A stretch of 64,000 nt of DNA, taken from assembly GCA_000724175.1 (NCBI GenBank), contig JPGV01000009.1, forward strand, positions 56,340 to 120,339. Reading direction: 5' to 3'. Position 1 is the stretch's first letter. Each line of letters opens with the position of its first letter. This DNA is from [Candidatus Thermochlorobacteriaceae] bacterium GBChlB. GTDB lineage: Bacteria > Bacteroidota > Chlorobiia > Chlorobiales > Thermochlorobacteraceae. Positions 20,006 through 29,786 of this stretch are shown in pieces. Under the pieces are notes generated by a model. The model saw nothing but the letters and a program-made list of their open reading frames with translations. It ran no database searches and was not told the DNA's origin. Made by a program: the position numbers and the translations under genes.

Positions 20006-21256
20006 CTAAACGACTTCTTCAAGAAAGCCATACAAAACCACATCGCCCCCGTCTAATTGACCCAAAGCAGCAGTAGCCTTTGCTAATTTTACTTGACCAT
20101 GCTTTGTGGTGTAAATCATCTCCCAACTGACGTATGAATTTTTGTGCATAAGTTCATCAAGGATTTTCGTGAGACCCACGTTAATATCCTGATGTTCCAC
20201 AAGCTCATGGAGGCTAAGGCGTCTTAGTTCTTCCTGTGAATACTTCAACAACTTGCAAAGCGCATTATTGGCTTTCTGGATAGTTCCATTCACTTTTAAG
20301 ACGCCTGCGGCAATCGGTAGATGCTCAAAAACTTGCTCAAAGGCGTTGTAGCTTTGTGTCAAAATTTTCAAAAAAGTATCCGACTTTGGCTGAGTCACGT
20401 GATTGGTCACCCCAGAAAAAAACGACGTTTCAGGCTGAAAGGACTTATCGTTTGTCATAGGCTTCTGACTCCAAAGCAGATGTTGCTGTTCTGCTGCTTT
20501 AACCGTCGTCAAAAACTCTGTTCTTCGGAACGGTTTGATTAAGTAGCGATACACGCGCACATCATTGACCAAGCGTATTGCCACGTCAGCGTCTTTCTGT
20601 TGTGAGTGCATAATGGCGCAAATTTCAGGGTAGTTCTCCTTCAACTCCATGAGAAAATCTACCCCACATGCTCCGGCGACACGCGTATCGCAAATCACAC
20701 AGGCAATCTTTCGGGAACTTAACACAGCGCGGGCTTCATCAAAATTGTTCAACGCAAAAACATCGTACTCATGCTCGAGCAGATGCTTCATAGCCAATAA
20801 GTGATTGGGGTTATCATCAAGCACTAAAATGCTCAGCCTGCCGCGCGGCGTTTTTCTGCGCTCTACAAAAGTTAGGTCTGCAAACCGCTGACGGCGAAAA
20901 ATACTCAAGGCTAACGACAGCGTTTCCCGTAACTTCTCGGACTTCCAAGGCTTTGAGATAAACCTGAACACCTCGCCCTGATTGACAGATGAGACAACCG
21001 CATCGATATCGGCATAACCCGTAAGTAAAATGCGCATAATGTGGGGATAGAGCTGTTTCACTTGACGAAGGAGTTCAATGCCCTGCATGCCCGGCATACG
21101 CTGGTCGCTAACCACAACGGCGATGTCAGGGTTGGCATTCAGTTGTAGCAATGCTTCGGTAGCATTTTCAGCTGTAAGAACATCATGGTCGTGAAAAAGC
21201 AATCGAAGTGATTGCAAAATCTGAGGCTGGTCGTCTACAAAGAGAATCTTCTCCAT
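20006..21256 (-). CDS. Two-receiver response regulator with PAS domain
   Basis: The 416-residue soluble protein contains REC1 (about 3-120) with acidic pocket DD at 8-9, phospho-acceptor Asp51 (SDQRMPGMQG), Thr79 and Lys102 (SKPW). This is the type seen in RpfG-like regulators. REC2 (about 142-258) has DD at 147-148, Asp190 in ICDTRVAG and Lys241 (IKPF). A PAS domain (about 300-416, FEHLPIAAGVLKVNGTIQKAN) follows. No output enzyme, DNA-binding domain or kinase is present, so it probably acts by protein contacts, for example as a relay hub. It is convergent with ldcA and the first gene of a small signalling patch. Its partner kinase is not in the window. Confidence 0.85.
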   Translation of the reverse strand: MEKILFVDDQPQILQSLRLLFHDHDVLTAENATEALLQLNANPDIAVVVSDQRMPGMQGIELLRQVKQLYPHIMRILLTGYADIDAVVSSVNQGEVFRFISKPWKSEKLRETLSLALSIFRRQRFADLTFVERRKTPRGRLSILVLDDNPNHLLAMKHLLEHEYDVFALNNFDEARAVLSSRKIACVICDTRVAGACGVDFLMELKENYPEICAIMHSQQKDADVAIRLVNDVRVYRYLIKPFRRTEFLTTVKAAEQQHLLWSQKPMTNDKSFQPETSFFSGVTNHVTQPKSDTFLKILTQSYNAFEQVFEHLPIAAGVLKVNGTIQKANNALCKLLKYSQEELRRLSLHELVEHQDINVGLTKILDELMHKNSYVSWEMIYTTKHGQVKLAKATAALGQLDGGDVVLYGFLEEVV

Positions 21257-21317
21257 GTGTGTTTTACAAATGGTTAATCGTTGGGTTCTCTCTTACACGC
21301 TTCCAGCGGCAAATGTC

Positions 21318-21704
21318 TCAGCGGGAGCTTTTGTAGTGATAACACATCATCCAAGAAATTAGGGCTTCTCGAGATGAAGAGACTTTAATGTCGTTTTGTT
21401 TCTCGCGATAGAGCGACTGGAACATCCGAGATGTTCCGTAATTCAGAGGCGTTTCGCAAAAAATGCCAATTTTGTCAAACCCAATAGGGTTTTGCCGTAT
21501 GAATTGAATAATGTCTGCCATTTCTGCGAACACGATATTGCTATCAGCTCTGGTCAAATCAACAAGAAGGTGATAACCTAACACATGTTCAGCGCGAAGT
21601 CGGTCAAAGAGATTTGTCCATTCAGTATAGGCGACCTCCTTCGTTACAAGACCAATAAGGACAATCTCAATAACGCGTTCACCTCTATGCACACGACAAA
21701 GCAT
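21318..21704 (-). CDS. Small STAS/SpoIIAA-like protein
   Basis: The 128-residue protein has the strand-helix rhythm of SpoIIAA-like/STAS proteins: IEIVLIGLVTKEVAYTEWTNLFDRL in two neighbouring parts, HLLVDLTRAD, an ADIIQFIRQN helix and KIGIFCETPLNYGTSRMF. Such proteins often sense or relay in anti-sigma or stress pathways. No conserved phosphorylatable Ser in the usual place is certain. The start ATG lacks a clear ribosome site. It lies 61 bp upstream of the double receiver gene on the same strand and may be cotranscribed with it. The fold call is moderate and the function unknown. Confidence 0.55.
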   Translation of the reverse strand: MLCRVHRGERVIEIVLIGLVTKEVAYTEWTNLFDRLRAEHVLGYHLLVDLTRADSNIVFAEMADIIQFIRQNPIGFDKIGIFCETPLNYGTSRMFQSLYREKQNDIKVSSSREALISWMMCYHYKSSR

Positions 21705-21839
21705 AACACGCTAACGGGTAATGTAAAAATATTTTATCTCTTTTATCAGGACAAAATTGAACAAGAAAAAGTTTCCTTGGAAGGTGGCTGTCTTTCACCT
21801 CGACACGCATTGGGGCGACAGAACATAGCTGAAACAAGC

Positions 21840-21871
21840 AAGGCGGATTGAGCGGCGTCGGAATCCGCCTT
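21840..21871 (-). terminator. Terminator of the PhoB-type regulator
   Basis: A perfect 10-bp stem (21840-21849 with 21862-21871, AAGGCGGATT) with a 12-base loop lies just past the stop at 21898. On the minus strand it is followed by a T-rich run (TTGCTTGTTT). Confidence 0.65.
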
Positions 21872-21897
21872 TGCCTGAAACACCCTAACAGCACAAC

Positions 21898-22602
21898 TTA
21901 CGCTTTGATACGATAGCCGATGCCCTTGATGGTCTCGATGTTGTCGCTGCCGTATTGACCAAGGCGTTGTCGCACTTTGCAAATATGCACATCAACTGTG
22001 CGGTCGGTTACATAGACGTTTTCACCCCAGACGCGGCGCAGCAGCATTTCGCGCGAAAAGACCTTGCCTTTGTTCGATGCCAAAATCCAGAGCAATTCAA
22101 ACTCCTTGCGCGGAAGAAAGACTTCTTTGGAGGCAAGTTTGACCGAGTGCGAGAGTTTATCGACTTCTAACGGGCCAATTTTGACCGCGCTTACTTCGTC
22201 GGATACAACGGGCGCGGTTGGCGCATAGCGCTTCAGGATATTTCTGAGGCGGGCAGACAAAACGCGCGTGCTGACCGACTTATGAATGAAATCGTCCGCG
22301 CCCATTTCAAGGCTGACGACTTCGTCGGACTCTTCGCCTTTGCTCGTTAGAACGATAATCGGCAGATGCTTCGATTCCGGCAGCATTCGAAGTTGTCGGC
22401 AAAGTTCTAACCCGTTGGACTGTCCGCGCATCAAGTCCATAATGAGCGCCGTCGGCTTGACCGAAATCTTCGAGATTGTCTCGGAGGCATTTTGCGCCCA
22501 AACGACATTGTATCCCTCTTTTTCCAATGCACTGCGTAACACAGTAACATAATGGAGTTCATCGTCAGCGACGAGAATTGTTTTGGCTTTCGTGTTCGGC
22601 AT
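21898..22602 (-). CDS. OmpR/PhoB-family response regulator
   Basis: The 234 residues form a receiver domain (1-125) and a winged-helix DNA-binding domain (about 140-234). The acceptor Asp56 lies in IMDLMRGQSNGLELC, where the usual MPG is replaced by RGQ. The late Lys is in FIHKSVSTR instead of a KPF motif, and no Pro follows. The C-terminal part is regular: EFELLWILASNKGKVFSREML (two overlapping pieces), VDVHICKVRQRLG and IETIKGIGYRI. It probably binds direct repeats upstream of target genes. No sensor kinase is adjacent. A 378-bp gap upstream holds hairpins that may control it. Confidence 0.9.
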   Translation of the reverse strand: MPNTKAKTILVADDELHYVTVLRSALEKEGYNVVWAQNASETISKISVKPTALIMDLMRGQSNGLELCRQLRMLPESKHLPIIVLTSKGEESDEVVSLEMGADDFIHKSVSTRVLSARLRNILKRYAPTAPVVSDEVSAVKIGPLEVDKLSHSVKLASKEVFLPRKEFELLWILASNKGKVFSREMLLRRVWGENVYVTDRTVDVHICKVRQRLGQYGSDNIETIKGIGYRIKA

Positions 22603-22791
22603 GAGATTGAGAAGTTTAGTAGATGTTTTTCATTAAAAAATTTTGCGAATCTGTTGCATTTACTGAGATTAACAAATGTTTAAGCCTCAATGTTGAACGC
22701 ACTCTTCCGAGCACTTTGAAGAACAGATGCTTTTACACACATACTAAATGGGCTAAATGGGCTTCGTAATACAGGAACTCTACTTACTGCC

Positions 22792-22839
22792 GCTCTGCTG
22801 ACTGGAGAGCTTGTTCGTCGGCTTTGCTGACTGGAAAGC
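22792..22839. repeat. Two hairpins with identical loop and covarying stem
   Basis: Copy 1 (22792-22810) and copy 2 (22821-22839) are 19-base direct repeats, 29 bp apart. Each is a 5-bp inverted repeat around the same 9-base loop GCTGACTGG. The stem is GCTCT/AGAGC in copy 1 and GCTTT/AAAGC in copy 2, a C-G to T-A exchange that keeps the pair. They lie in the 378-bp gene-free stretch between the DUF5683-like gene and the PhoB-type regulator, about 190 bp upstream of the latter. I see no gene in this stretch. Confidence 0.6.
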
Positions 22840-22876
22840 CTAACCAAAATTCTAAACGTCTTGTAGAAAGATTGTT

Positions 22877-22902
22877 TTAACTTTTTGGTAACGCAAAGTT
22901 AA
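22877..22902. repeat. 8-bp inverted repeat in the same intergenic region
   Basis: TTAACTTT (22877-22884) and AAAGTTAA (22895-22902) flank a 10-base centre. It could be an operator or a weak hairpin; the AT-rich arms and lack of a T run speak against a strong terminator. Confidence 0.35.
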
Positions 22903-22980
22903 CACAAGCATTACAAACTTCCAAATTTCGGCGGCGGGAGGAACAATCGAGGATAAATAAATTCGTTTGGAAGTTTTCTA

Positions 22981-23745
22981 TCAGAAGGACACTTGAACAC
23001 CAACGCCGAGGCCATCAAGCGAGGCAGGCGTTGCGCTGCGAAGTAGCATAGAAGAAGATGTTTGGTTTTGAGAGGCGTCGTTTTGCTCATTCAAAAGCCT
23101 AACGGCGTTAATTGCGCTAAGCAATCGATTGAGCGCCATCGCCGCAACGACAAAATATCCTGCTTGAAATGCCGTCTCACTCGATATGCGCGTTTGTCTG
23201 TATTGCAGGCGGCTTGCCTCGCTGTTCCATTGCCAAGCATTCGCTTCGGTATATACGCGACCGTATTGACGGCGGCGCAAGCGATCTTCATTGAATGCTT
23301 GCCAACTTTGGTAATCGGCAATGTCTATCCAGAACTGGTCGGTTTTATCGCCAGTGATGTTGGCATTTAGTCGCGCGAGGGTTTGATATTCGGCGCGCTG
23401 CACATTTCCTGAGATGACGGTTACCAAGAGCGATGTAACCAGCGCAATGTCCGCACCCAGAAAATACTGTCCGCCCGAACTAAATCTTCCCGCATACACT
23501 TCTCCCATACCCGGCAGTATAAACGAGAGTGCGGCGGCAGCAAACGGAATTTTTCCACTCGCCGATTCTTCGGGCATAAGTAAAACCGTTTGTTTTTTTT
23601 CCAATGTATCTATTTTGGAGGCGTTTTTTAAAACATAATTTGCACCGTTAGGCACTGCGACGGCGGATTTCCATTGTCCAAAGACGGGTACAGCGTAACA
23701 CAAGAGATAGAAGAAAACGGCGGCAGCCGATTTAGTCTTCCACAT
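22981..23745 (-). CDS. Exported DUF5683-like protein
   Basis: A signal peptide is visible (MWKTKSAAAVFFYLL followed by CYAVPVFGQ). Then come a linker and a membrane-like segment with FILPGMGEVYAGRFSSGGQYF, a pattern seen in DUF5683-type proteins. These are about 200-residue envelope proteins with two to three hydrophobic segments and are frequent in Bacteroidetes and Chlorobi. The function of that family is unknown. The ATG at 23745 is chosen because the signal peptide starts there; it overlaps the end of ccmF by 14 bp, and an alternative ATG is at 23763. The overlap implies translation coupled to ccmF. The C-terminal part is polar with a GVGVQVSF ending that resembles a last outer-membrane strand. 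Confidence 0.65.
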   Translation of the reverse strand: MWKTKSAAAVFFYLLCYAVPVFGQWKSAVAVPNGANYVLKNASKIDTLEKKQTVLLMPEESASGKIPFAAAALSFILPGMGEVYAGRFSSGGQYFLGADIALVTSLLVTVISGNVQRAEYQTLARLNANITGDKTDQFWIDIADYQSWQAFNEDRLRRRQYGRVYTEANAWQWNSEASRLQYRQTRISSETAFQAGYFVVAAMALNRLLSAINAVRLLNEQNDASQNQTSSSMLLRSATPASLDGLGVGVQVSF

Positions 23746-26059
23746 CGATGAGTTCAGGCGCATTCTGTGCTGTCGTAAGTGTTTGAGTCGAGACACGGCT
23801 TGTGATATTACGCTCTTTCCAACGGCGGTAAATGGAGAGCATAAATCCGAAGACGACGAGATATGTGCCAATCCACAGCACGTTGATGAATGGCTTTTCG
23901 CTGGCTTCCACAATCAAGGTTTCGCTCGGCGCGTCGCTGGTTGTTCCGACGCCGTCGACCTCGACCATAATTTTTCGGCTGTTGGCGTCAATGTTCGTTA
24001 CAGCGAAAGAAACGGCTGGATTGCTTGCAAGCGGCGCAGGTTGAATGACGGGCGATTCGCCAGCAACAATGGTGAAGGTTGGTTCAATCGATTCGGATAT
24101 TCCATCTTTAGCCACGCTCAGCTTCACCCCGACCTTAATGGGCTGAGTAGCGTTGGCATCGAGCGTTGTCGGGTCTTGATACATTTTGAAGCCCGTGAAT
24201 GTAACAGCATAGCCGTGAATTGTCTGCGGTTCATCGGCGGACAACACCAAGCGGTTGGGATTTTTGCGTTTCATTAAATTGACGGGCGCAATGTAAAAAT
24301 CTTTTGTCAGGTAGTGAGTTACATCGGGATTTTGCACCGTCATACGTTTGGTTTCGTACATTATCGGCATAGCGGTGTATGTATCGCCGCCGTCCTCAAT
24401 GTTGATTTTGTAACCGCTCTTTGCGCCGTCGACCGTTTGGACACCTGTATAGGTCAATGTCTTTCCGAAGGCTTCAACAGGCTTGCCTTTGGGCAGTTCG
24501 ACGTGTTTGCTTTCGTCATACTTCGCTGAGCCGATGATGCCGAGCAGCATCAAGCCAAGCCCGACATGTGCCAGCGAGCCACCCGCGAATCGCAGATTTC
24601 CTTTGGCGACTTTGAAGAAAATCTGTCCATTGGCAAAAAGCGAGAAGGCGGCAGTCAGCGCAAGCAGAATCATTCCAATCTCGCGGACGCCCGACAGCAC
24701 CAGCACCGATGTAAAAATCATTGCAGCCGACAGCGGCAGCGAAATCGCTTTCACGAGATTTTCCGCATCGATTTTCTTCCACCAAATCAGTTGCCCGACG
24801 GCAGACAAAAGCCCAATCAAGACAGCAAGCGGAAGCGTTACTTTGTTGTAAAAATCCGCATCAATTTTGGTGAGCGGCGTGCCAGTAAGTTTGCTGTAAA
24901 TCGGCGTAGATGTTCCCGCCGCAATTACAAGCCCAATGAGCATCAGCACGATTGAGCCGCAAAAGAGAAAAAATTCACGAGAGTAAAGAGATCCGTTAGG
25001 CTGCACAGAGACAATCGATTTAGTGCGATAGGCGAGCAGCATAAGTCCTAACGTTAGGAACCCGCCGCAGAACAGCGCAAGTTGGTTGTAAAGTCCCAAG
25101 TCAGTGAAGGAATGAACAGATGTATCGCCCAAAATTCCGCTTCGTGTCAGGAACGCGCTATACAGAATGGTTGAGAAGGCGAGAATTGCCAAAAATAAAT
25201 TCCATCGTTTGAGCGAGCCGTTCTTTTTTTGAACCATCATTGTATGGAGCAATGCCACAATGAAGAGCCAAGGAACTAACGATGAGTTTTCGACTGGGTC
25301 CCAGCCCCAATATCCGCCCCAGCCTAAGACCTTATATGCCCAATACCCGCCCATCATAATTCCTGTGCCAAGTGCGACCGCGCTGAACAGCACCCACGGC
25401 ATCGCAGGACGAATCCAATCATCATATTTATTTTTCCAGAGCGCCGCAACCGCGTAGCTAAACGGTACAATCAGCGAGGCAAAGCCCACAAAGAGCGTCG
25501 GCGGGTGAATGACCATCCAAGGATTTTGTAACAGCGGGTTCAATCCGTCTCCTTCTTTTGGAACTTGCCCAGTCGTCAGTGCAAAGGGGTCGCTCCCAAT
25601 CATGCCGAGCGCCGGAACATCTACGCCCATAATCATTGAGAGCAGAAAGACTTGCGAGAGCGTCAGCACGGTCATCACGGGCGCTTCGTACTCTTTTGCG
25701 GTGAGCATGATGAACACGCCGAACAACGCCCCGTAGAACATCCAGAGCATAAAACTGCCCTCTTGTCCCGCATAGAACGTCGAGATAAGATAGAACAGGT
25801 TTAAGTCAGTCGAGGAGTAGTGCTTGACATAGTTATACTGAAATTGATGGGAGAGAATCAGGTATAACAAATGAAACCCATTGATGACAAGCGCGCCAAA
25901 CATGACCATAAAGGTTTTTCGGGCTAATAGGAGCCACTCATGATACACGGGCTTGTTTTGTTCGTTCTGCGCAGCGCGATAAAACGCGAAGGTCGAGATG
26001 AGCGCCGCCGTAAAGCCGACGATTGTAATAAATTTTCCCGTTAAAAATTCTGTAAGCAT
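23732..26059 (-). CDS. ccmF: Cytochrome c maturation heme lyase CcmF
   Basis: It ligates heme to apocytochrome c at the outer face of the cytoplasmic membrane. The 775-residue protein has about 14 hydrophobic segments and the tryptophan-rich WWD motif WGGYWGWDPVENSS at 247-260. It also has NPWMVIHPPTLFVGF at about 179-193 and a large soluble loop (about 510-730) before the last helix. It starts one base after the stop of a secreted protein gene and is followed, with overlap, by the DUF5683-like gene. CcmE is upstream on the same strand, but ccmA, B, C, G and H are not in the window. Confidence 0.93.
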   Translation of the reverse strand: MLTEFLTGKFITIVGFTAALISTFAFYRAAQNEQNKPVYHEWLLLARKTFMVMFGALVINGFHLLYLILSHQFQYNYVKHYSSTDLNLFYLISTFYAGQEGSFMLWMFYGALFGVFIMLTAKEYEAPVMTVLTLSQVFLLSMIMGVDVPALGMIGSDPFALTTGQVPKEGDGLNPLLQNPWMVIHPPTLFVGFASLIVPFSYAVAALWKNKYDDWIRPAMPWVLFSAVALGTGIMMGGYWAYKVLGWGGYWGWDPVENSSLVPWLFIVALLHTMMVQKKNGSLKRWNLFLAILAFSTILYSAFLTRSGILGDTSVHSFTDLGLYNQLALFCGGFLTLGLMLLAYRTKSIVSVQPNGSLYSREFFLFCGSIVLMLIGLVIAAGTSTPIYSKLTGTPLTKIDADFYNKVTLPLAVLIGLLSAVGQLIWWKKIDAENLVKAISLPLSAAMIFTSVLVLSGVREIGMILLALTAAFSLFANGQIFFKVAKGNLRFAGGSLAHVGLGLMLLGIIGSAKYDESKHVELPKGKPVEAFGKTLTYTGVQTVDGAKSGYKINIEDGGDTYTAMPIMYETKRMTVQNPDVTHYLTKDFYIAPVNLMKRKNPNRLVLSADEPQTIHGYAVTFTGFKMYQDPTTLDANATQPIKVGVKLSVAKDGISESIEPTFTIVAGESPVIQPAPLASNPAVSFAVTNIDANSRKIMVEVDGVGTTSDAPSETLIVEASEKPFINVLWIGTYLVVFGFMLSIYRRWKERNITSRVSTQTLTTAQNAPELIDVED

Positions 26060-26060
26060 A

Positions 26061-26789
26061 CTACTTTGAAAGTTTTACAGTCGCGGTGATGGCGCCATCA
26101 TTATCATCGTAATAACCCGGCTCGCCTTGAAATGCAGCAGCATCAGCAAATCCCAAAAAGAGCATAGTCGCACCTTGTGGCACGATAAACTTCTGCACGA
26201 CGCCTTGATTATTTTTGCCATCTCCGATAAAAAACACTTGATTAAGTTTGGGCGAGAGTTGCGTAAAATTGTCGTTATTCGTGAAATCCAGACGTTCAGG
26301 CGCACTTGTAACTGCATCGCCGACAGCAACCTCTGTGGTTCGGTCGACTTTGTTTGGCAGTTTAAGTTTTTCATTCGCCCCTTCGTTGACTCCAACTTCC
26401 GTTGCCGTTGTGCGTTGCATAGATTGCCCGCCCCCTATAAAAACGCCGACAACAAACATGGTGCGATGATGATGAACAATGCCCGAAATCTTATCAAACG
26501 ATTGTATGTCGGTATTGCCACCTGCGCAGCTGCCTCCGTCGGCACCATAATACTCAAAGGCGCAACTGACCTTGCCGCTGACATTTTCTAACGAAATGCT
26601 TTTTGCGCCAGCAAGCGAGACCATCACGGGCAAAACACCTGCACCACCGTGCATCTCAGGCAATTTTGTGTTGCCTGCGGCAAAGATGTTCGCTTTTGAT
26701 GAAATCTCGACCTTCGCTGTAGTTTGCGCAAACAGGTCCTGAGCCAAGAGCAGGCTAAGGAGCATCAACAGGATTGAACGGTATTGCAT
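26061..26789 (-). CDS. Secreted protein with PEP-CTERM/PA-IL-like C-terminal half
   Basis: The 242-residue protein has a signal peptide (MQYRSILLMLLSLLLAQDLF, cleavage near AQT). The C-terminal half contains FIVPQGATMLFLGFADAAAF then PGYYDDNDGAI, a pattern found in carbohydrate-binding PA-IL-like lectins and in many PEP-CTERM-associated ectodomains, where Asp and Asn residues bind calcium. No PEP-CTERM anchor follows; the protein ends at KLSK. The mid-part has VHHHRTMFVVGVFIGGG and two cysteines around 80-95. It lies between ccmE and ccmF with only one base before ccmF, so it is probably coexpressed. A link to cytochrome maturation is only positional. Confidence 0.6.
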   Translation of the reverse strand: MQYRSILLMLLSLLLAQDLFAQTTAKVEISSKANIFAAGNTKLPEMHGGAGVLPVMVSLAGAKSISLENVSGKVSCAFEYYGADGGSCAGGNTDIQSFDKISGIVHHHRTMFVVGVFIGGGQSMQRTTATEVGVNEGANEKLKLPNKVDRTTEVAVGDAVTSAPERLDFTNNDNFTQLSPKLNQVFFIGDGKNNQGVVQKFIVPQGATMLFLGFADAAAFQGEPGYYDDNDGAITATVKLSK

Positions 26790-26848
26790 TGGTTGTTTGG
26801 ACTGATTAGTAAATTAAATTCAGTGCATTGTTCAATGAAACATCTGCA

Positions 26849-27247
26849 CTAACTCTTCTTAGCGTTATCCGCCTGTTCAGACTGGTATTTTGATGGGCAT
26901 TTGACGAGAATATCTTTGGCGTACAGCGTGCCATTTTCGCACGTGCCTTGAATAACGACGCTTGTTGCTTGCTCAAAGTTGTTCGGTTTGCCGTTGCGGT
27001 AGATCACCAGCGCTTCTGCGCCAGATTCATCTTTCATGTAGAATGTAAAAACGCTGCCGTTTACTTCGGTGGGTTTTTCTTTCACCCAATATCCTTTGAC
27101 ATACGAGAGTTTCTTGGTGGTGCTGGCCTCTTGGAGGTTAGCATAGCCGATGGTGCTGTTTCCCCACTCTTGAGCAGTGAATGCAAGCCAACCAAGTATG
27201 GCTGCCACGAGGGCAAATCCGACGATGAATTTTGGTTTAATCGACAT
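26849..27247 (-). CDS. ccmE: CxxxY-type cytochrome c maturation protein CcmE
   Basis: CcmE is the heme chaperone that carries heme covalently from CcmC to CcmF in the periplasm. The 132-residue protein has an N-terminal anchor helix (about 6-24) and then an OB-fold (LSYVKGYWVKEK, FTFYMKDESGAEALVIYRN, VVIQGTCENGTLYAKDILVKC). The usual heme-binding HxxxY is replaced by CPSKY at 117-121, the CxxxY form known from Desulfovibrio and some archaea. The ATG at 27247 is preferred over an upstream start at 27277 because the anchor follows directly. It is upstream of the secreted protein gene and ccmF. Confidence 0.85.
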   Translation of the reverse strand: MSIKPKFIVGFALVAAILGWLAFTAQEWGNSTIGYANLQEASTTKKLSYVKGYWVKEKPTEVNGSVFTFYMKDESGAEALVIYRNGKPNNFEQATSVVIQGTCENGTLYAKDILVKCPSKYQSEQADNAKKS

Positions 27248-27501
27248 AACGAACAAGGTTTGATGGTTACTTCTCACTCAAATTTTTAAAGTTACAAAAT
27301 AAGTTCGCTCTCTTGAACACGGTTTGCAAGCCCAACGTTTAGGGCGTCCCTAAAATTAGTTAAATCGCGGCGCTTTGTCTCAAGACTTGTATCAACACGA
27401 CCTACATTGAAGCCCTGTTTGTCATTGTGTGGAATGTATGGCGTCCGTCATTTTAGCAACTCGCATTGCAAATCTCTCCTATACATTCTTCGCGGCACTT
27501 C

Positions 27502-27530
27502 TTGACTTTTTCTTGTTTTGGAACTATATT
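27502..27530 (+). promoter_or_regulatory. Sigma-70 type promoter of groESL
   Basis: TTGACT (27502-27507), a 17-bp spacer and TATATT (27525-27530). The -10 box overlaps the left edge of the CIRCE element by two bases, so a bound HrcA would block polymerase. Confidence 0.75.
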
Positions 27531-27555
27531 AGCACTCGTTAGCGTTGAGTGCTAA
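27529..27555 (+). promoter_or_regulatory. CIRCE operator (HrcA binding site)
   Basis: TTAGCACTC (27529-27537), nine bases, GAGTGCTAA (27547-27555). The two arms are perfect inverted repeats and match the CIRCE consensus at every position. The element lies 58 bp before the groES start. Confidence 0.97.
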
Positions 27556-27601
27556 TGAATTCTCACGACAACTCAAAATTCATCAATCAAAAATTACAGA
27601 C

Positions 27602-27606
27602 GGAGG
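27602..27606 (+). promoter_or_regulatory. Ribosome binding site of groES
   Basis: GGAGG at 27602-27606, seven bases before the ATG at 27614. This decides against an in-frame upstream start at 27545, which would fall inside the CIRCE element. Confidence 0.8.
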
Positions 27607-27613
27607 AATCAAT

Positions 27614-29573
<1,960 letters not shown>

Positions 29574-29601
29574 TTCCGCACCCACGCTTCGCCGATGCGA
29601 T

Positions 29602-29639
29602 AAGGCTGATTTGCTCGATGCAAATCAGCCTTTCTTTTT
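29602..29639 (+). terminator. Terminator of groESL
   Basis: A perfect 12-bp stem (29602-29613 with 29621-29632), a seven-base loop and then TTCTTTTT. Confidence 0.9.
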
Positions 29640-29786
29640 ACCAAGCAATGATTTAACGTTTCTATAACTTTTGAGTTGTAACTTAAACCCGTTGTTTTAC
29701 AGATTGCGTTTTGATACGTTTCCATTGAAACTTAATGCGGCGGTTACCGCATCAATAATTTTCCGAAAATTAAACTCCAACCAAAG

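Noticed and set aside
19998..20023. CTTGAAG/CTTCAAG inverted repeat between ldcA and the double receiver gene as terminator
   Set aside because: Only 7 bp, no T run, and it enters the coding end of the receiver gene.
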